A DNA stretch of 64,000 nt from Pseudomonadota bacterium. Lineage in GTDB: Bacteria; Pseudomonadota; Gammaproteobacteria; Burkholderiales; Rhodocyclaceae. Below the pieces are notes generated by a model, which had not been told where the DNA came from, did no database searches, and saw only the letters and a program-made list of their open reading frames with translations. This document shows positions 1 to 8,059 of this stretch, one piece after another. Made by a program: the position numbers and the translations under genes. The stretch spans positions 62,001 through 126,000 of the forward strand of contig JAGTRW010000008.1 in assembly GCA_018262095.1 (NCBI GenBank), read 5' to 3'. The first letter of the stretch is position 1; each line of letters opens with the position of its first letter.

Positions 1-225
1 GCCGACCATCACCTCGCCGAGCGCGACCGGTGCGGCGTACGATGGTGCATCGCTCATGCGGCCGCGCATATATGGGTCGAGCGAGAGATAGCGCGTGCGT
101 AGCAGCAGTTGCCCGGCGGCCGGCGCTGGAAGCGGGCTTTCCTCAAGGCGGAAGTTGTCGGGTGTCGGTGCGCCGACGGGACGCGAATTGAGGACGATGC
201 GGTGATTGATGATCGGGCTAGTCAT
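1..225 (-). CDS. NADP-dependent oxidoreductase, CurA/YncB-like MDR family (partial, N-terminus only)
   Basis: The left edge cuts this gene, so only the first 75 residues are visible. The segment SLDPYMRGRM is the hallmark of the zinc-independent medium-chain reductases that reduce alkenals, enones or curcumin with NADPH. The Rossmann domain lies outside the window. The ATG at 223-225 is preceded by an AAGGAA ribosome binding site. A TetR-type palindrome lies just upstream (240-254), and the TetR gene precedes it on the same strand, so induction by an electrophile sensed by that repressor is likely (inference). The family call is firm; the substrate is unknown. Confidence 0.8.
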   Translation of the reverse strand, partial: MTSPIINHRIVLNSRPVGAPTPDNFRLEESPLPAPAAGQLLLRTRYLSLDPYMRGRMSDAPSYAAPVALGEVMVG

Positions 226-239
226 TGTATTTTCCTTAA

Positions 240-254
240 TAGACTGGTCGTCTA
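240..254. promoter_or_regulatory. Candidate TetR operator, copy 1
   Basis: TAGACTGGTCGTCTA is a 15-bp imperfect palindrome with TAGAC and GTCTA arms. It lies 15 bp upstream of the oxidoreductase start and is almost identical (13 of 15 positions) to the palindrome at 937-951 upstream of the adjacent TetR gene. It resembles the TAGAC-containing operators of NemR/AcuR-type TetR proteins. Two matching sites bracketing the regulator gene support autoregulation plus control of the reductase. Confidence 0.7.
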
Positions 255-318
255 GTTGTTGCGTAAAAAAAGTGCTGCAACCGCGGTGAATCGGAAACTG
301 TGTGAGCGTGCGCTCGCG

Positions 319-915
319 TCAGCTCCCGGGCAAAGACAGCAGGCTCTGGGTGGCGGTCAGCGCCGCCTCGAGTGCGCTGCGGTCGCGCCGGATTTTGGCC
401 AGCAGCGTGGCGCCCAGCCACAGGCTATACAAGGTCAACGCGGTGTTGCGGGCGTCGCTTTGAACTGGCAGTGAGCCATCTTTGCCGCCGTCGCTGATGC
501 AGTCGGCGAGCGCTTCGATAATCCGCTGGGTGCCGTTGTGCAGCGCCGTTCGCATCGCTTCGGAGAGGTCGCAGACTTCGCCGCCGAGCTTCACGGCCAG
601 ACACTTGCCGTCGGCGCCCTCGCTCGACTGGGTTTCCAGCCAGGCCGTCCAGTAACTCATCAGGCGCTGCGCCGCAGTGCCTTGGCCGTGCTTGAGCAGG
701 GCGTCGAGACGCGCCTGGTAATCGGCGAAATAGCTGTCGAGCAGCGCTTCGCCAAACAACTCCTTCGACTTGAAGTAATGGTAGAAGGACCCTTTGGGAA
801 CGCCGGCTTCTGCCAGCAGTTCGTTGAGCCCGACCGCCGAGAATCCCTTGCCGAGGATGATCGGCTTGGCGGTGTCGAGGATGTGCTGGCGGACGTCGGT
901 GTATTCGTTACCCAT
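319..915 (-). CDS. TetR/AcrR family transcriptional regulator
   Basis: A 198-residue repressor, normal length for TetR. The N-terminal helix-turn-helix ends in PKGSFYHYFKSKE (about residues 40-52), the conserved TetR recognition-helix region of the NemR/AcuR type. The C-terminal ligand domain has no recognisable substrate signature. It contains a single clear Cys in KCLAVKLGGEVCDLS plus another a few residues on, and NemR-type members sense electrophiles through such cysteines. The gene lies directly upstream of the oxidoreductase on the same strand, and a near-identical palindrome precedes each gene. Autorepression and control of the reductase are inferred. Confidence 0.88.
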   Translation of the reverse strand: MGNEYTDVRQHILDTAKPIILGKGFSAVGLNELLAEAGVPKGSFYHYFKSKELFGEALLDSYFADYQARLDALLKHGQGTAAQRLMSYWTAWLETQSSEGADGKCLAVKLGGEVCDLSEAMRTALHNGTQRIIEALADCISDGGKDGSLPVQSDARNTALTLYSLWLGATLLAKIRRDRSALEAALTATQSLLSLPGS

Positions 916-936
916 GGCGACGATGATAGTCGATAT

Positions 937-951
937 TAGACCAGTCGTCTA
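937..951. promoter_or_regulatory. Candidate TetR operator, copy 2
   Basis: TAGACCAGTCGTCTA lies 21 bp upstream of the TetR start codon and shares 13 of 15 positions with the copy at 240-254. It sits in the divergent space between the repressor and hemG, so it could also touch hemG expression, though hemG lies about 90 bp away. No convincing -10/-35 pair could be assigned. Confidence 0.7.
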
Positions 952-1039
952 CTAAAATCTTGCCAAGAGTGATTCGCTGAATACCGTCCGCGTCGACTCT
1001 GTGTAACCATTGGCGTCTTCATGCCACCGGGCGAAAAAT

Positions 1040-1585
1040 ATGGCCAGCATTCTCATCCTCTATTCAACGACCGACGGTCACACGATAAAGATCTGCAATC
1101 GGCTCAAGCAGGTGATCGAAGAACTCGGTCATCGGGTCAGCGTGCAGGCGATCGCCGACTCGCACGAGTTTGATCTGAACGCTTTCGACAAGATCGTGGT
1201 CGGCGCCAGCATTCGCTACGGCAAGCACCAGCGGCAAGTCCATGATTTCGTCGACAGCCACCTGATGTTGCTCGAGAGCAAGGCGAACGCTTTCTTTACG
1301 GTCAACATCGTCGCCCGCAAGGCCAACAAGAACCGGCCGCAGACCAACCCCTACCTGCAGAAGTTCCTGCGCCAGACCGCCTGGCGCCCCAATGAACTGG
1401 CGGTCTTTGCCGGCAAGCTCGATTACCCCCGCTATGGCTTCTTCGACCGCCAGATGATCCGCCTGATCATGTTGATCACCCATGGGCCGACCGATCCGCA
1501 AGCCGTCGTCGAGTTTACCGACTGGACGTCCGTCGACGACTTTGCGCGACGCGTCAGTGCGATGTCGCTGCCGGCATCAGCTTAG
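1040..1585 (+). CDS. hemG: Menaquinone/ubiquinone-dependent protoporphyrinogen IX dehydrogenase
   Basis: This 181-residue flavodoxin-fold protein matches HemG, which oxidises protoporphyrinogen IX to protoporphyrin IX with FMN and passes electrons to the membrane quinone pool. The FMN loop YSTTDGHT, the conserved GASIRYG, the NIVARK segment with [17 protein letters not shown] and YPRYGFFDR all follow the E. coli HemG pattern, and the length is identical. The long loop between the FMN half-sites that separates HemG from flavodoxins is present. The start at 1040 was chosen because it begins at the first beta strand (MASILILYS); an upstream in-frame ATG/TTG would add a non-conserved tail. Its 3' end overlaps the convergent CDF gene by 9 bp. 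Confidence 0.92.
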   Translation: MASILILYSTTDGHTIKICNRLKQVIEELGHRVSVQAIADSHEFDLNAFDKIVVGASIRYGKHQRQVHDFVDSHLMLLESKANAFFTVNIVARKANKNRPQTNPYLQKFLRQTAWRPNELAVFAGKLDYPRYGFFDRQMIRLIMLITHGPTDPQAVVEFTDWTSVDDFARRVSAMSLPASA

Positions 1586-2512
1586 CGAGCGGTCGAGTTC
1601 CTGGTCGTTCATCGACGCCGGATCTTCGATCGGTTCGACGTGGGTAGTGACGTGGGTGAACGGCAAGGCCTGGCGGATGTCGTGTTCGATGCGTTCGGCC
1701 CAGTCGTGACCGTATTGAACGGTCCAGTGGCCGGGAACCAGCACGTGCAGCGTCATGAACGCGCGGCCGCCCGCCTGACGAGTGCGTAGCGCGTGAAAAT
1801 CGAGTCCCTGCTCGCGGTAGCCGGCGAGCAGCGAATCGATTTTCTCGAGCTTTTCGGCCGGCAGAGAGATGTCCATCAGTCCCGCCGCCGAACGGTGCAT
1901 CAGCTGATAGCCGGTCCACACGATGTTGGCCGCGACCAGCAGGGCGATCGCCGGGTCGAGCCACAGCCAGTCGGTCAGCGAGACCAGCGCGACGCCGGCG
2001 ATGACGCCGACCGACGTCCACACGTCGGTGAGCAGGTGGTGCGCGTCGGCCTCGAGCGTGATCGAATTGTTCTTGCGGCCCGCTTTCATCAGGATCCGCG
2101 CGGTCGAAAAGTTGATGAGCGAAGCGACGACGGAGACGATCAGCCCGATCCACACCGCTTCGAGCGGCTGCGGATTGCGCAGGCGGTCGATCGCCGTATA
2201 GGCGATGCTGGCCGCCGCCAACAGGATCAGGAAGCCCTCGAAGGCGCTCGAAAAATACTCGGCCTTGCTGTGTCCGTGCGCGTGGTCGTCGTCGGCGGGA
2301 AGCGCCGCGAGCGTCAGCATCCACAGCGCCATCAGTGCCCCCGCAAGGTTGACGAAGGACTCGATGGCATCGGACAGCAGCCCGACCGATCCGGTCATTT
2401 TCCATGCCGCGCCCTTGAGCAGGATGGTGGCGATCGCCGCGGCGATCGACAGCCAGGCGTAACGTGTCAATGACGGCGGCAAGGGATTATTGGACGCTTG
2501 ATCTTGGGTCAT
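1577..2512 (-). CDS. Cation diffusion facilitator (CDF) metal efflux protein
   Basis: A 311-residue CDF protein, the usual six-helix plus cytoplasmic domain size, expected to export Zn, Fe, Mn or similar divalent ions from the cytoplasm using proton antiport. Metal-site motifs are visible in helix 2 (SDAIES, Asp48) and helix 5 (HHLLTD, His159 and Asp163, the HxxxD of site A). A short His-rich loop HAHGH lies at about 77-81. The C-terminal domain (from about 210) contains further His residues that may bind regulatory metal. Helix 2 reads DAIES rather than DxxxD, so metal specificity cannot be assigned. The 3' end overlaps hemG. Confidence 0.9.
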   Translation of the reverse strand: MTQDQASNNPLPPSLTRYAWLSIAAAIATILLKGAAWKMTGSVGLLSDAIESFVNLAGALMALWMLTLAALPADDDHAHGHSKAEYFSSAFEGFLILLAAASIAYTAIDRLRNPQPLEAVWIGLIVSVVASLINFSTARILMKAGRKNNSITLEADAHHLLTDVWTSVGVIAGVALVSLTDWLWLDPAIALLVAANIVWTGYQLMHRSAAGLMDISLPAEKLEKIDSLLAGYREQGLDFHALRTRQAGGRAFMTLHVLVPGHWTVQYGHDWAERIEHDIRQALPFTHVTTHVEPIEDPASMNDQELDRSLS

Positions 2513-2584
2513 GGTTACCGGCCTGAATTATTTGTCTGGTATGACGTCCATCGTGGCCGCCACGGATTTTCTTGTCAACGCGCA

Positions 2585-3892
2585 TCAACGCATCTCGAAC
2601 GCTTCCTGATGGAAGCGCCAGCGACCGTTCCAGGACGCTTGCAAGCTCTTCTTGAGCGCTTCGGCAAGGCCGGTCGGACCGCAGAACCAGAGCTCGGCCT
2701 GCTGACCGTCGGCCAGCTTGAGCGAAGCCGCAGTGAGCACGTCGCCATGGCGGGCGCTGTGTATGGTCAGCGCAATTCCGGGCAGCGCGGCGCACAGCGC
2801 GCGCAGGCGGTCGACCATCGAATCGGCGTCGCGGTCACGCGTGCAATAGTGCAGCTCGGCCTTGCGCGTTGGCGCTGAGTGCAGCGCTTCGAGCCAGGCC
2901 AGGAAGGGCGTGACGCCGATTCCTCCGGCGATCCAGATCTGGCGTTCGGCAGGCGCTGTGCGCGCCAGCTGGAAGCGGCCGTAAGGCCCTTCGATGCGGA
3001 CTTTTTGCCCGACCTCGACGCGCTGCGCGAGATCGTTCGTGAAATCGCCGAGCGCCTTGATGAAGAAAGTGACCGTGCGGTCACCGCGGTCGGCACTGGC
3101 GATGGTGAAGGGGTGCGCGCCCTCGCTGCGGTCGAAGGTGATGAAGGCGAACTGTCCGGGGCGATGGCTCGGCCACTGCTCGCCAAGCTGGCAGGTCAGT
3201 TCGGTGATCCCGTTCGCCTGGCTGACCGAGAGCACCGAGCCGTCGGCCTGGCGGCGACGACCGATCAATCCGCCGAGCGAGATCACGCTGGCGACGACGC
3301 CGACGGCCAGAACAACGGCCAGCAACGCGCCGACCGGCTCGGTCCAGTATGCAAGCGGTGCGAGCATTGCGGCGTGCAGCGCCAGCAGCAGATAGAGCGC
3401 CGGCATGATGCGGTGCAGCTGACGCCAGTAGTGGTAGGGAATGCGCCGGCACAGCGTGATGGCAAGCATCGCCAGCACGATGTAGAGCGCCGGTTCGCCC
3501 ATGTCCTTGCCGAATTCGCGCAGCACTTCGAGCAGACCGTCATACCTTATTTTCGGCAGGCGACCGTCCCTGCCGATCAGCGTCTTGATCGGTCCGCTCG
3601 ACAGCTTGGCCAGCCAGTGGGCAGCGCCGAAAGCGATGGCCAGGATTCCCGACCACTTGTGCAGGCGGTAGATGCGGTCAAGCCCGTGCAGCGGCTTTTC
3701 GAGCCAGGCCGGGCGAGTCGCCAGCAGCATCGAGAGCGACATCAGCGCGATCGACAGCAGACCGGTGAGGTTCATCGCCTCCTGCCGCACGATCCACAGC
3801 GTGGCGCTAGCGGCGGGGTAGGTGGTGTTGGCCACGGCCAGCGCCCAGGCGGCGCAAATCGCTGTCAGCAGCGGCAATAAAACGGTCGTCAT
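2585..3892 (-). CDS. Ferric-reductase-like flavocytochrome b (heme b membrane domain plus FAD/NAD(P)H reductase)
   Basis: A 435-residue NOX/FRE-type protein: six hydrophobic segments in the first 210 residues followed by a ferredoxin-reductase module. His78/His92 and His160/His173 have the spacing (13-14) of the two transmembrane bis-His hemes. The FAD site is HPFTIAS (260-266) with GPYG (302-305); the nucleotide site is GGIGVTPF (323-330) with CGP (404-406). It would move electrons from cytoplasmic NAD(P)H across the membrane, here plausibly to the co-transcribed periplasmic cytochromes c. It is last in a three-gene operon, 7 bp after the DHC gene. The start at 3892 avoids a long non-homologous extension through the DHC gene. 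Confidence 0.9.
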   Translation of the reverse strand: MTTVLLPLLTAICAAWALAVANTTYPAASATLWIVRQEAMNLTGLLSIALMSLSMLLATRPAWLEKPLHGLDRIYRLHKWSGILAIAFGAAHWLAKLSSGPIKTLIGRDGRLPKIRYDGLLEVLREFGKDMGEPALYIVLAMLAITLCRRIPYHYWRQLHRIMPALYLLLALHAAMLAPLAYWTEPVGALLAVVLAVGVVASVISLGGLIGRRRQADGSVLSVSQANGITELTCQLGEQWPSHRPGQFAFITFDRSEGAHPFTIASADRGDRTVTFFIKALGDFTNDLAQRVEVGQKVRIEGPYGRFQLARTAPAERQIWIAGGIGVTPFLAWLEALHSAPTRKAELHYCTRDRDADSMVDRLRALCAALPGIALTIHSARHGDVLTAASLKLADGQQAELWFCGPTGLAEALKKSLQASWNGRWRFHQEAFEMR

Positions 3893-3899
3893 GACTTGC

Positions 3900-4409
3900 T
3901 CATTCCTCGAAATAGCCGCGCTCGGCGTCGGCGTGGCAGGCGGCGCAGTTGGCTTTGCTGCCGATCTTCTGGCTGCGCCATTCGGCGTCTGAAATCTTGC
4001 GGTGCTCGCGCACCCATTTGGGCAATTCGGTGATGCGCAGCGGCGCGTTGTCCGGCGACACGCCGCGCAGCAGCTTGGCGCCGTAGCGCTGGCCGCCGGT
4101 GTCGCCGGCGTTGGCCAGCAGGTAACGGCTGATGTGCTCGGCGGTCGCGGCGTCGACGCTGGCATCGGCGCCGAAATGGTTCTTGAGGTCACCCATGATC
4201 CGCGACCACGAGCGCTTGGGCAGCATCGCCGCGGGATACGCGAGATGGCAACTGCCGCACTCATCGCGCGTCTGGGCGTCGGCGACCGGCGGGTAGAAAT
4301 GGCCGCCGCCGGCCTGGGCGCGCCCGAACAGTATGGTCGAGACGATCAGTACCAGGAGTCCCAGGGCGATCGGGCGCAAAGCGATCTTGCTCGTGATGGA
4401 ATTCATCAT
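3900..4409 (-). CDS. Diheme cytochrome c, DHC type
   Basis: A 169-residue exported cytochrome with an N-terminal hydrophobic signal/anchor (about 10-33) and two heme-attachment motifs, CGSCH at 51-55 and CAACH at 155-159. The spacing and the segment HFYPPVADAQTRDECGSCH are those of the diheme cytochrome c (DHC) that is encoded with SHP in Rhodobacter sphaeroides and reduces it. In this operon (SHP, DHC, flavocytochrome b, gaps of 10 and 7 bp) DHC would carry electrons between the membrane flavocytochrome and SHP. The start could also be the second Met, one codon later. Confidence 0.88.
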   Translation of the reverse strand: MMNSITSKIALRPIALGLLVLIVSTILFGRAQAGGGHFYPPVADAQTRDECGSCHLAYPAAMLPKRSWSRIMGDLKNHFGADASVDAATAEHISRYLLANAGDTGGQRYGAKLLRGVSPDNAPLRITELPKWVREHRKISDAEWRSQKIGSKANCAACHADAERGYFEE

Positions 4410-4419
4410 CCGTAGTCCC

Positions 4420-4845
4420 TTATTGGGCGATCATGAAGGAAAGCCAGTCGCCCATTTCGAGCGGCGTGCATTGGCGACCAAGCACCTCGTTGCAATTGCG
4501 CGTGAACCATTTTTCGACCTTGGCCGGGTCGCTGTAGCGTGTCGGCGTCACCGACACGGCGAGCGCATCGATCGGTTTGCCGACCGGTGTGCGTCCGGCG
4601 CTGCGTGGGTTGTCGCCGTGGCACGAGGTACACGAAGGCGTCTGCGCCTTGCCGCCGGCGAATCGGGTGACGTGCAATTTTTCGCCACGGCTTGCGGAAA
4701 AGCCGGAAAATGCCGGATCGGCGGCTTTCGCCGCCGCGGCCAGCGAGGCCAGCAGCGCATCGCGCGGCGCGGCGACGCTGCTCACCGGCAGCAGCAGCGC
4801 GGGGAGCAATAGTATGGCGAGCAGCGCAGTCGTTGCGGTTTTCAT
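4420..4845 (-). CDS. SHP-type oxygen-binding cytochrome c (DUF1924 family)
   Basis: A 141-residue periplasmic monoheme cytochrome with a signal peptide ending near VSSVAA (about 20-26) and one heme motif, CTSCH at 72-76. The C-terminal stretch NCNEVLGRQCTPLEMGDWL (117 on) carries the SHP signature: an Asn (probably Asn117) that acts as the unusual second heme ligand and dissociates on reduction, next to a Cys pair (118 and 126) that can form a disulfide. SHP binds O2, NO and related small ligands. It is first in the operon with DHC and a flavocytochrome b. The ATG has a good AGGAG site. The ligand assignment is by motif analogy. Confidence 0.85.
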   Translation of the reverse strand: MKTATTALLAILLLPALLLPVSSVAAPRDALLASLAAAAKAADPAFSGFSASRGEKLHVTRFAGGKAQTPSCTSCHGDNPRSAGRTPVGKPIDALAVSVTPTRYSDPAKVEKWFTRNCNEVLGRQCTPLEMGDWLSFMIAQ

Positions 4846-4861
4846 GATGTTCTCCTGTGAA

Positions 4862-4930
4862 GCTGAGCGTGGCTGACACTTTGCCGCAGTCTGGCTGAAC
4901 GTCAGCTGAATCCGCCGTTAATCGGCTGTT
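4862..4930. promoter_or_regulatory. Phased GCTGA direct repeats in the SHP/PepSY divergent promoter
   Basis: Within the 137-bp gap between the divergent SHP operon and the PepSY-two-component genes, GCTGA occurs at 4862, 4872, 4894 and 4905, and GCTGTT at 4925. The steps are 10, 22, 11 and 20 bp, i.e. close to whole helical turns, on one face. OmpR-family regulators bind tandem direct repeats spaced 10-11 bp, and an OmpR-family regulator is encoded 430 bp away. An operator for both transcripts is inferred. Confidence 0.5.
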
Positions 4931-4982
4931 CAGCCGCGCCGGCGTAAAAATGGGACTCGATCACGGTGCTCAAGGAGGCGCG

Positions 4983-5321
4983 ATGCGCTCGGCAGGAAAA
5001 AGACAGAAGAGGCTGGTGTTGGCGCTGACGGCCGGTCTGTGCTTGGCGATCGCGCTGCCGGGCCACGCCGACAGCGATCATGATCATGATCGCGCACGCC
5101 AGGCGCTTGAGGCCGGCGAGATCCTGCCGCTCAGGACGGTGCTCGAAAAGCTGGCGCGCGACGTTCCCGGGCAGGTCATGGAAGTCGAGCTCGAGCGCCG
5201 CGGCGAGCGCTGGATCTACGAGATCAAGCTGTTGCGGCCGGGCGGCGCGCTGATCAAGCTCAAGGTCGATGCGCGTGACGCAGCGGTGCTCCCGGCGCGC
5301 GACAACGCGCCCAAAAACTGA
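4983..5321 (+). CDS. Small exported PepSY-domain protein
   Basis: A 112-residue protein with a signal peptide (hydrophobic LVLALTAGLCLAIALPGHA, cleavage near residue 28), a short Asp/His-rich stretch DSDHDHD that could bind metal, and one PepSY repeat (about 38-105: EILPLRTVLEKL ... GERWIYEIKLL). Such single-PepSY proteins often accompany OmpR/QseB-type two-component genes and are thought to modulate periplasmic sensing or peptidase activity. It begins an operon with the response regulator (15 bp gap) and kinase. The ATG at 4983 follows AAGGAGG; an earlier in-frame ATG at 4950 lacks a site. Confidence 0.8.
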   Translation: MRSAGKRQKRLVLALTAGLCLAIALPGHADSDHDHDRARQALEAGEILPLRTVLEKLARDVPGQVMEVELERRGERWIYEIKLLRPGGALIKLKVDARDAAVLPARDNAPKN

Positions 5322-5336
5322 GATGGAGACGAGCTG

Positions 5337-5996
5337 ATGCGCGTTCTGATCGTTGAGGACGAGCCGACCATCGCCAGCCAACTCGCCGCGGCGCTTGGCT
5401 CGGCAGGCTATGCCGTCGATCGGGCCGACAACGGGATCGACGCCCACGTCCTGGGCAGCAACGAGCCGGTCGACGCGGTCATTCTCGACCTCGGGCTGCC
5501 GCAGCTGGATGGACTGACGGTGCTCAAGAAATGGCGCGCCGCCGGACGAACGATGCCGGTGCTGATTCTGACGGCGCGCGACAACTGGCACGAGAAGGTC
5601 GCCGGGATCGACGCCGGCGCCGACGATTATCTGGCCAAGCCTTTCCATATGGAAGAGTTGCTGGCGCGGCTGCGCGCGCTGATCCGGCGCGCCGGCGGTC
5701 ATGCCAGCGCCGAACTTACCTGCGGCGAGGTGCTGCTCGATACGCGTGCCGCTCGCGTCAGCGTCGGCGGCGTGATGCTGACGCTGACCAGTCACGAATA
5801 CCGCGTGCTCAACTATCTGATGCATCATCCGGGTCAGATCGTCTCGCGCAGCGACCTGATCGAGCACATCTACGCCCAGGACTTCGATCGCGACTCGAAC
5901 ACCGTCGAAGTGTTCATCGCGCGTTTGCGCAAGAAGTTGCCCGACGGCGCGATCGAGACGGTGCGCGGCCTCGGCTATCGCCTGGTCGGTCCGTGA
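5337..5996 (+). CDS. OmpR-family response regulator (QseB/PmrA-like)
   Basis: A 219-residue two-domain regulator. Receiver domain residues 1-115: acidic pair ED at 7-8, phospho-acceptor Asp51 in AVILDLGLPQLDG, and the conserved Lys in LAKPF. A winged-helix DNA-binding domain follows (about 125-218; LTSHEYRVLNYLMHHPG, DSNTVEVFIARLRKKL). It is encoded between the PepSY gene and the kinase and overlaps the kinase start by 3 bp, so the pair is translationally coupled. The phased GCTGA repeats at 4862-4930 are its most likely target (inference), which would tie the SHP/DHC/flavocytochrome operon to this sensor. Confidence 0.93.
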   Translation: MRVLIVEDEPTIASQLAAALGSAGYAVDRADNGIDAHVLGSNEPVDAVILDLGLPQLDGLTVLKKWRAAGRTMPVLILTARDNWHEKVAGIDAGADDYLAKPFHMEELLARLRALIRRAGGHASAELTCGEVLLDTRAARVSVGGVMLTLTSHEYRVLNYLMHHPGQIVSRSDLIEHIYAQDFDRDSNTVEVFIARLRKKLPDGAIETVRGLGYRLVGP

Positions 5997-7393
5997 TCGG
6001 CGGCGGATTCAGCGCGCCTGCCTGGCGCGGCTCGCTGCGCCTGCGCCTGCTGCTCGGGACGCTGGGCTGGATCGCGCTGACGATCGTCGTTGCCGGCCTG
6101 GCGCTTGGCGGTCTGTTCAGGCAGCACGTCGCACTGCAGTTTCATTCCGAACTCACCACTCATCTCGATCAACTGGTCGCGCACCTGATCGTCGACGAGA
6201 ACGGTCAGCCTTCGCTGTCGGCGGCGCAGAGCGACCCGCGTTTCTCAAAGCCGTATTCGGGGCTCTACTGGCAAGTCGATCGCCTCGATTCCGAGGCGGG
6301 GAATGCCGTCGGGCTGCTGCGCTCGCGCTCGCTGTGGGACGACGTGCTCAGGCTGCCCGCCGATACGCCGGGCAACGGCGAGTTGCATCAGCATCGCATT
6401 GCCGGGCCCGACGACAGCACGCTCAGCGTGCTCGAACGCGTGGTCAGTATTGAAGGCGCAGCGGGTCTGGCGGGACGCTCGTTCCGGCTGGTCGTTGGCG
6501 CCGACGAGCAACAGCTGAGCGCGCCGGTCGAACGTTTTTCCGGCATGCTGTGGCTGGCGCTGGGACTGCTCGGCCTGGGCCTGGGGCTGGCGGTGGTGAT
6601 CCAGGTGTGGGTCGGACTGGCGCCGCTCAAGCGGCTGCGCGGCGCGCTGGCGGCGGTGCGCAGTGGCAATGCGCAGCAGCTGGCGGGTCGTTTCCCGGCC
6701 GAGGTTCAGCCGCTGGTCGATGAGTTCAATACGGTGCTGGCGCAGAACGCCGAAGTCGTCGAACGCGCGCGAACGCAGGCCGGAAATCTGGCGCACTCGT
6801 TGAAGACGCCGCTGTCGGTGATCGCCAATGCGGCCAGCAGCGACACCGGCGAACTCGCGCAACTGGTCGGCGCCCAGGTCGAGCTGGCGCGAACGCAGAT
6901 CGACTATCACCTGAGCCGCTCGCGAGTCGCCGCGTCGCTACGCGTTCCCGGCGCCCGGACGATGGTCGCTGCCGTACTCGACGGACTGCTGCGCGTGATG
7001 CGCCGAATTCACGCCGACCGTGAACTCGAGTTGGTCGTCCATCCTGCCGCGCTGCCGGCGGTCTTTCGCGGCGAAGCGCAGGATTTGCAGGAAATCCTCG
7101 GCAATCTGCTCGACAACGCCTGCAAATGGGCTGGTCGGCGCGTTGAGGTGTCGCTTGCGGTGCGTGACGGCGAACTGCTGATCACGCTCGACGACGACGG
7201 TCCCGGAATCGCCGAAGGCGAGCGCCAGCGGGTGCTCTACCGCGGCGAACGCGCCGACGAACAAGTGCCGGGTTCCGGTCTGGGCTTGGCGATCGTCGTC
7301 GATCTGACGCGCCTCTATGACGGGAGCGTCGAACTGGCCGAGTCGCCGCTCGGTGGCTTGCGCGTGCGGCTGACGCTGCCGGCGGCGGTTTAG
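5993..7393 (+). CDS. Sensor histidine kinase of the adjacent OmpR-type pair
   Basis: A 466-residue membrane kinase. A transmembrane segment at about 22-42, a periplasmic sensor region (43-183), a second membrane segment (about 184-205), a HAMP-like linker, a dimerisation domain with phospho-acceptor His268 (NLAHSLKTPLS), and an ATPase domain with N box GNLLDNACKWA, G1 DDDGPGI and GSGLGLAIV. The HSLKTPL form of the H box is typical of PhoQ-like kinases. The start is a GTG at 5993, giving a GTGA overlap with the regulator stop; an open frame extends upstream only as an out-of-frame shadow. It converges on the cytochrome b561 gene with 3 bp between the stops. Confidence 0.9.
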   Translation: MIGGGFSAPAWRGSLRLRLLLGTLGWIALTIVVAGLALGGLFRQHVALQFHSELTTHLDQLVAHLIVDENGQPSLSAAQSDPRFSKPYSGLYWQVDRLDSEAGNAVGLLRSRSLWDDVLRLPADTPGNGELHQHRIAGPDDSTLSVLERVVSIEGAAGLAGRSFRLVVGADEQQLSAPVERFSGMLWLALGLLGLGLGLAVVIQVWVGLAPLKRLRGALAAVRSGNAQQLAGRFPAEVQPLVDEFNTVLAQNAEVVERARTQAGNLAHSLKTPLSVIANAASSDTGELAQLVGAQVELARTQIDYHLSRSRVAASLRVPGARTMVAAVLDGLLRVMRRIHADRELELVVHPAALPAVFRGEAQDLQEILGNLLDNACKWAGRRVEVSLAVRDGELLITLDDDGPGIAEGERQRVLYRGERADEQVPGSGLGLAIVVDLTRLYDGSVELAESPLGGLRVRLTLPAAV

Positions 7394-7396
7394 ATC

Positions 7397-7960
7397 TCAG
7401 CGTCCTTTGGGCATCATGCGCAGCAAGGTATTGTCGCGCACCACATAGTGGTGATAGAGCGCTGCCGCGGCATGCAGCCCGATCAGGAAATAGCCCGCGG
7501 TGCCGACCGCTTCGTGGATTTCCTTGATCGATCCGGCGAGCGATTTGCTCTCGGCGATCAGCGCCGGCAGATGCAGGCCAAAGAACGGAATCGGTTTCCC
7601 GGCGGCGCTCAGAATCAGCCACCCGGCCAGCGGCATTCCGATCATCAGCGCATAGAGCGCCAGATGCATCAGCTTGGCCGACAGTTCCTGCCAGCGCGCC
7701 GGCTCGGGCGTGATTTTCGGGGCGCTACGGGTGACATTGACCAACAGTCGCAGCAAGGCCAGCGCCAGCACCGACAGGCCGAGCATGAAGTGCCAGGTTT
7801 TCATCAGCTCGCGAGCGTCGCTGCCTTTGGGGAAGATTCCGCGCAATTCGATAGTCGCGTAGACGGCGATCAGCAGCAGCAGCATCAGCCAGTGAAGTCC
7901 TATGGACAAAGGGCGGTAACGTGCGCTTCGGTCGGAAATTGTTGACGCCGTGGTACTCAT
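7397..7960 (-). CDS. Cytochrome b561-family diheme membrane protein
   Basis: A 187-residue four-helix cytochrome b561 (YceJ type) expected to move electrons between membrane quinone and periplasmic acceptors. Conserved heme-ligand histidines lie in GLHWLML (helix 1), WHFMLG (helix 2) and IGLHAAAALYHHYV (helix 4), and the C-terminal DNTLLRMM follows the family pattern. The ATG at 7960 has AGGA 9 bp upstream; an earlier in-frame start would add an unrelated 15-residue tail. The gene faces the histidine kinase tail-to-tail. Its closeness to the SHP/DHC cluster suggests a shared redox role, but it is a separate transcript. Confidence 0.88.
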   Translation of the reverse strand: MSTTASTISDRSARYRPLSIGLHWLMLLLLIAVYATIELRGIFPKGSDARELMKTWHFMLGLSVLALALLRLLVNVTRSAPKITPEPARWQELSAKLMHLALYALMIGMPLAGWLILSAAGKPIPFFGLHLPALIAESKSLAGSIKEIHEAVGTAGYFLIGLHAAAALYHHYVVRDNTLLRMMPKGR

Positions 7961-8059
7961 GATTGCGTTCCTCGTGATGGAGTGAAGAGGGCCTTCTGAC
8001 ACCAAGCTATCAGTCGGGTTCGAGCGTGTTGGGGGGGGGCGCGAAGATTGCGCCGCGAC

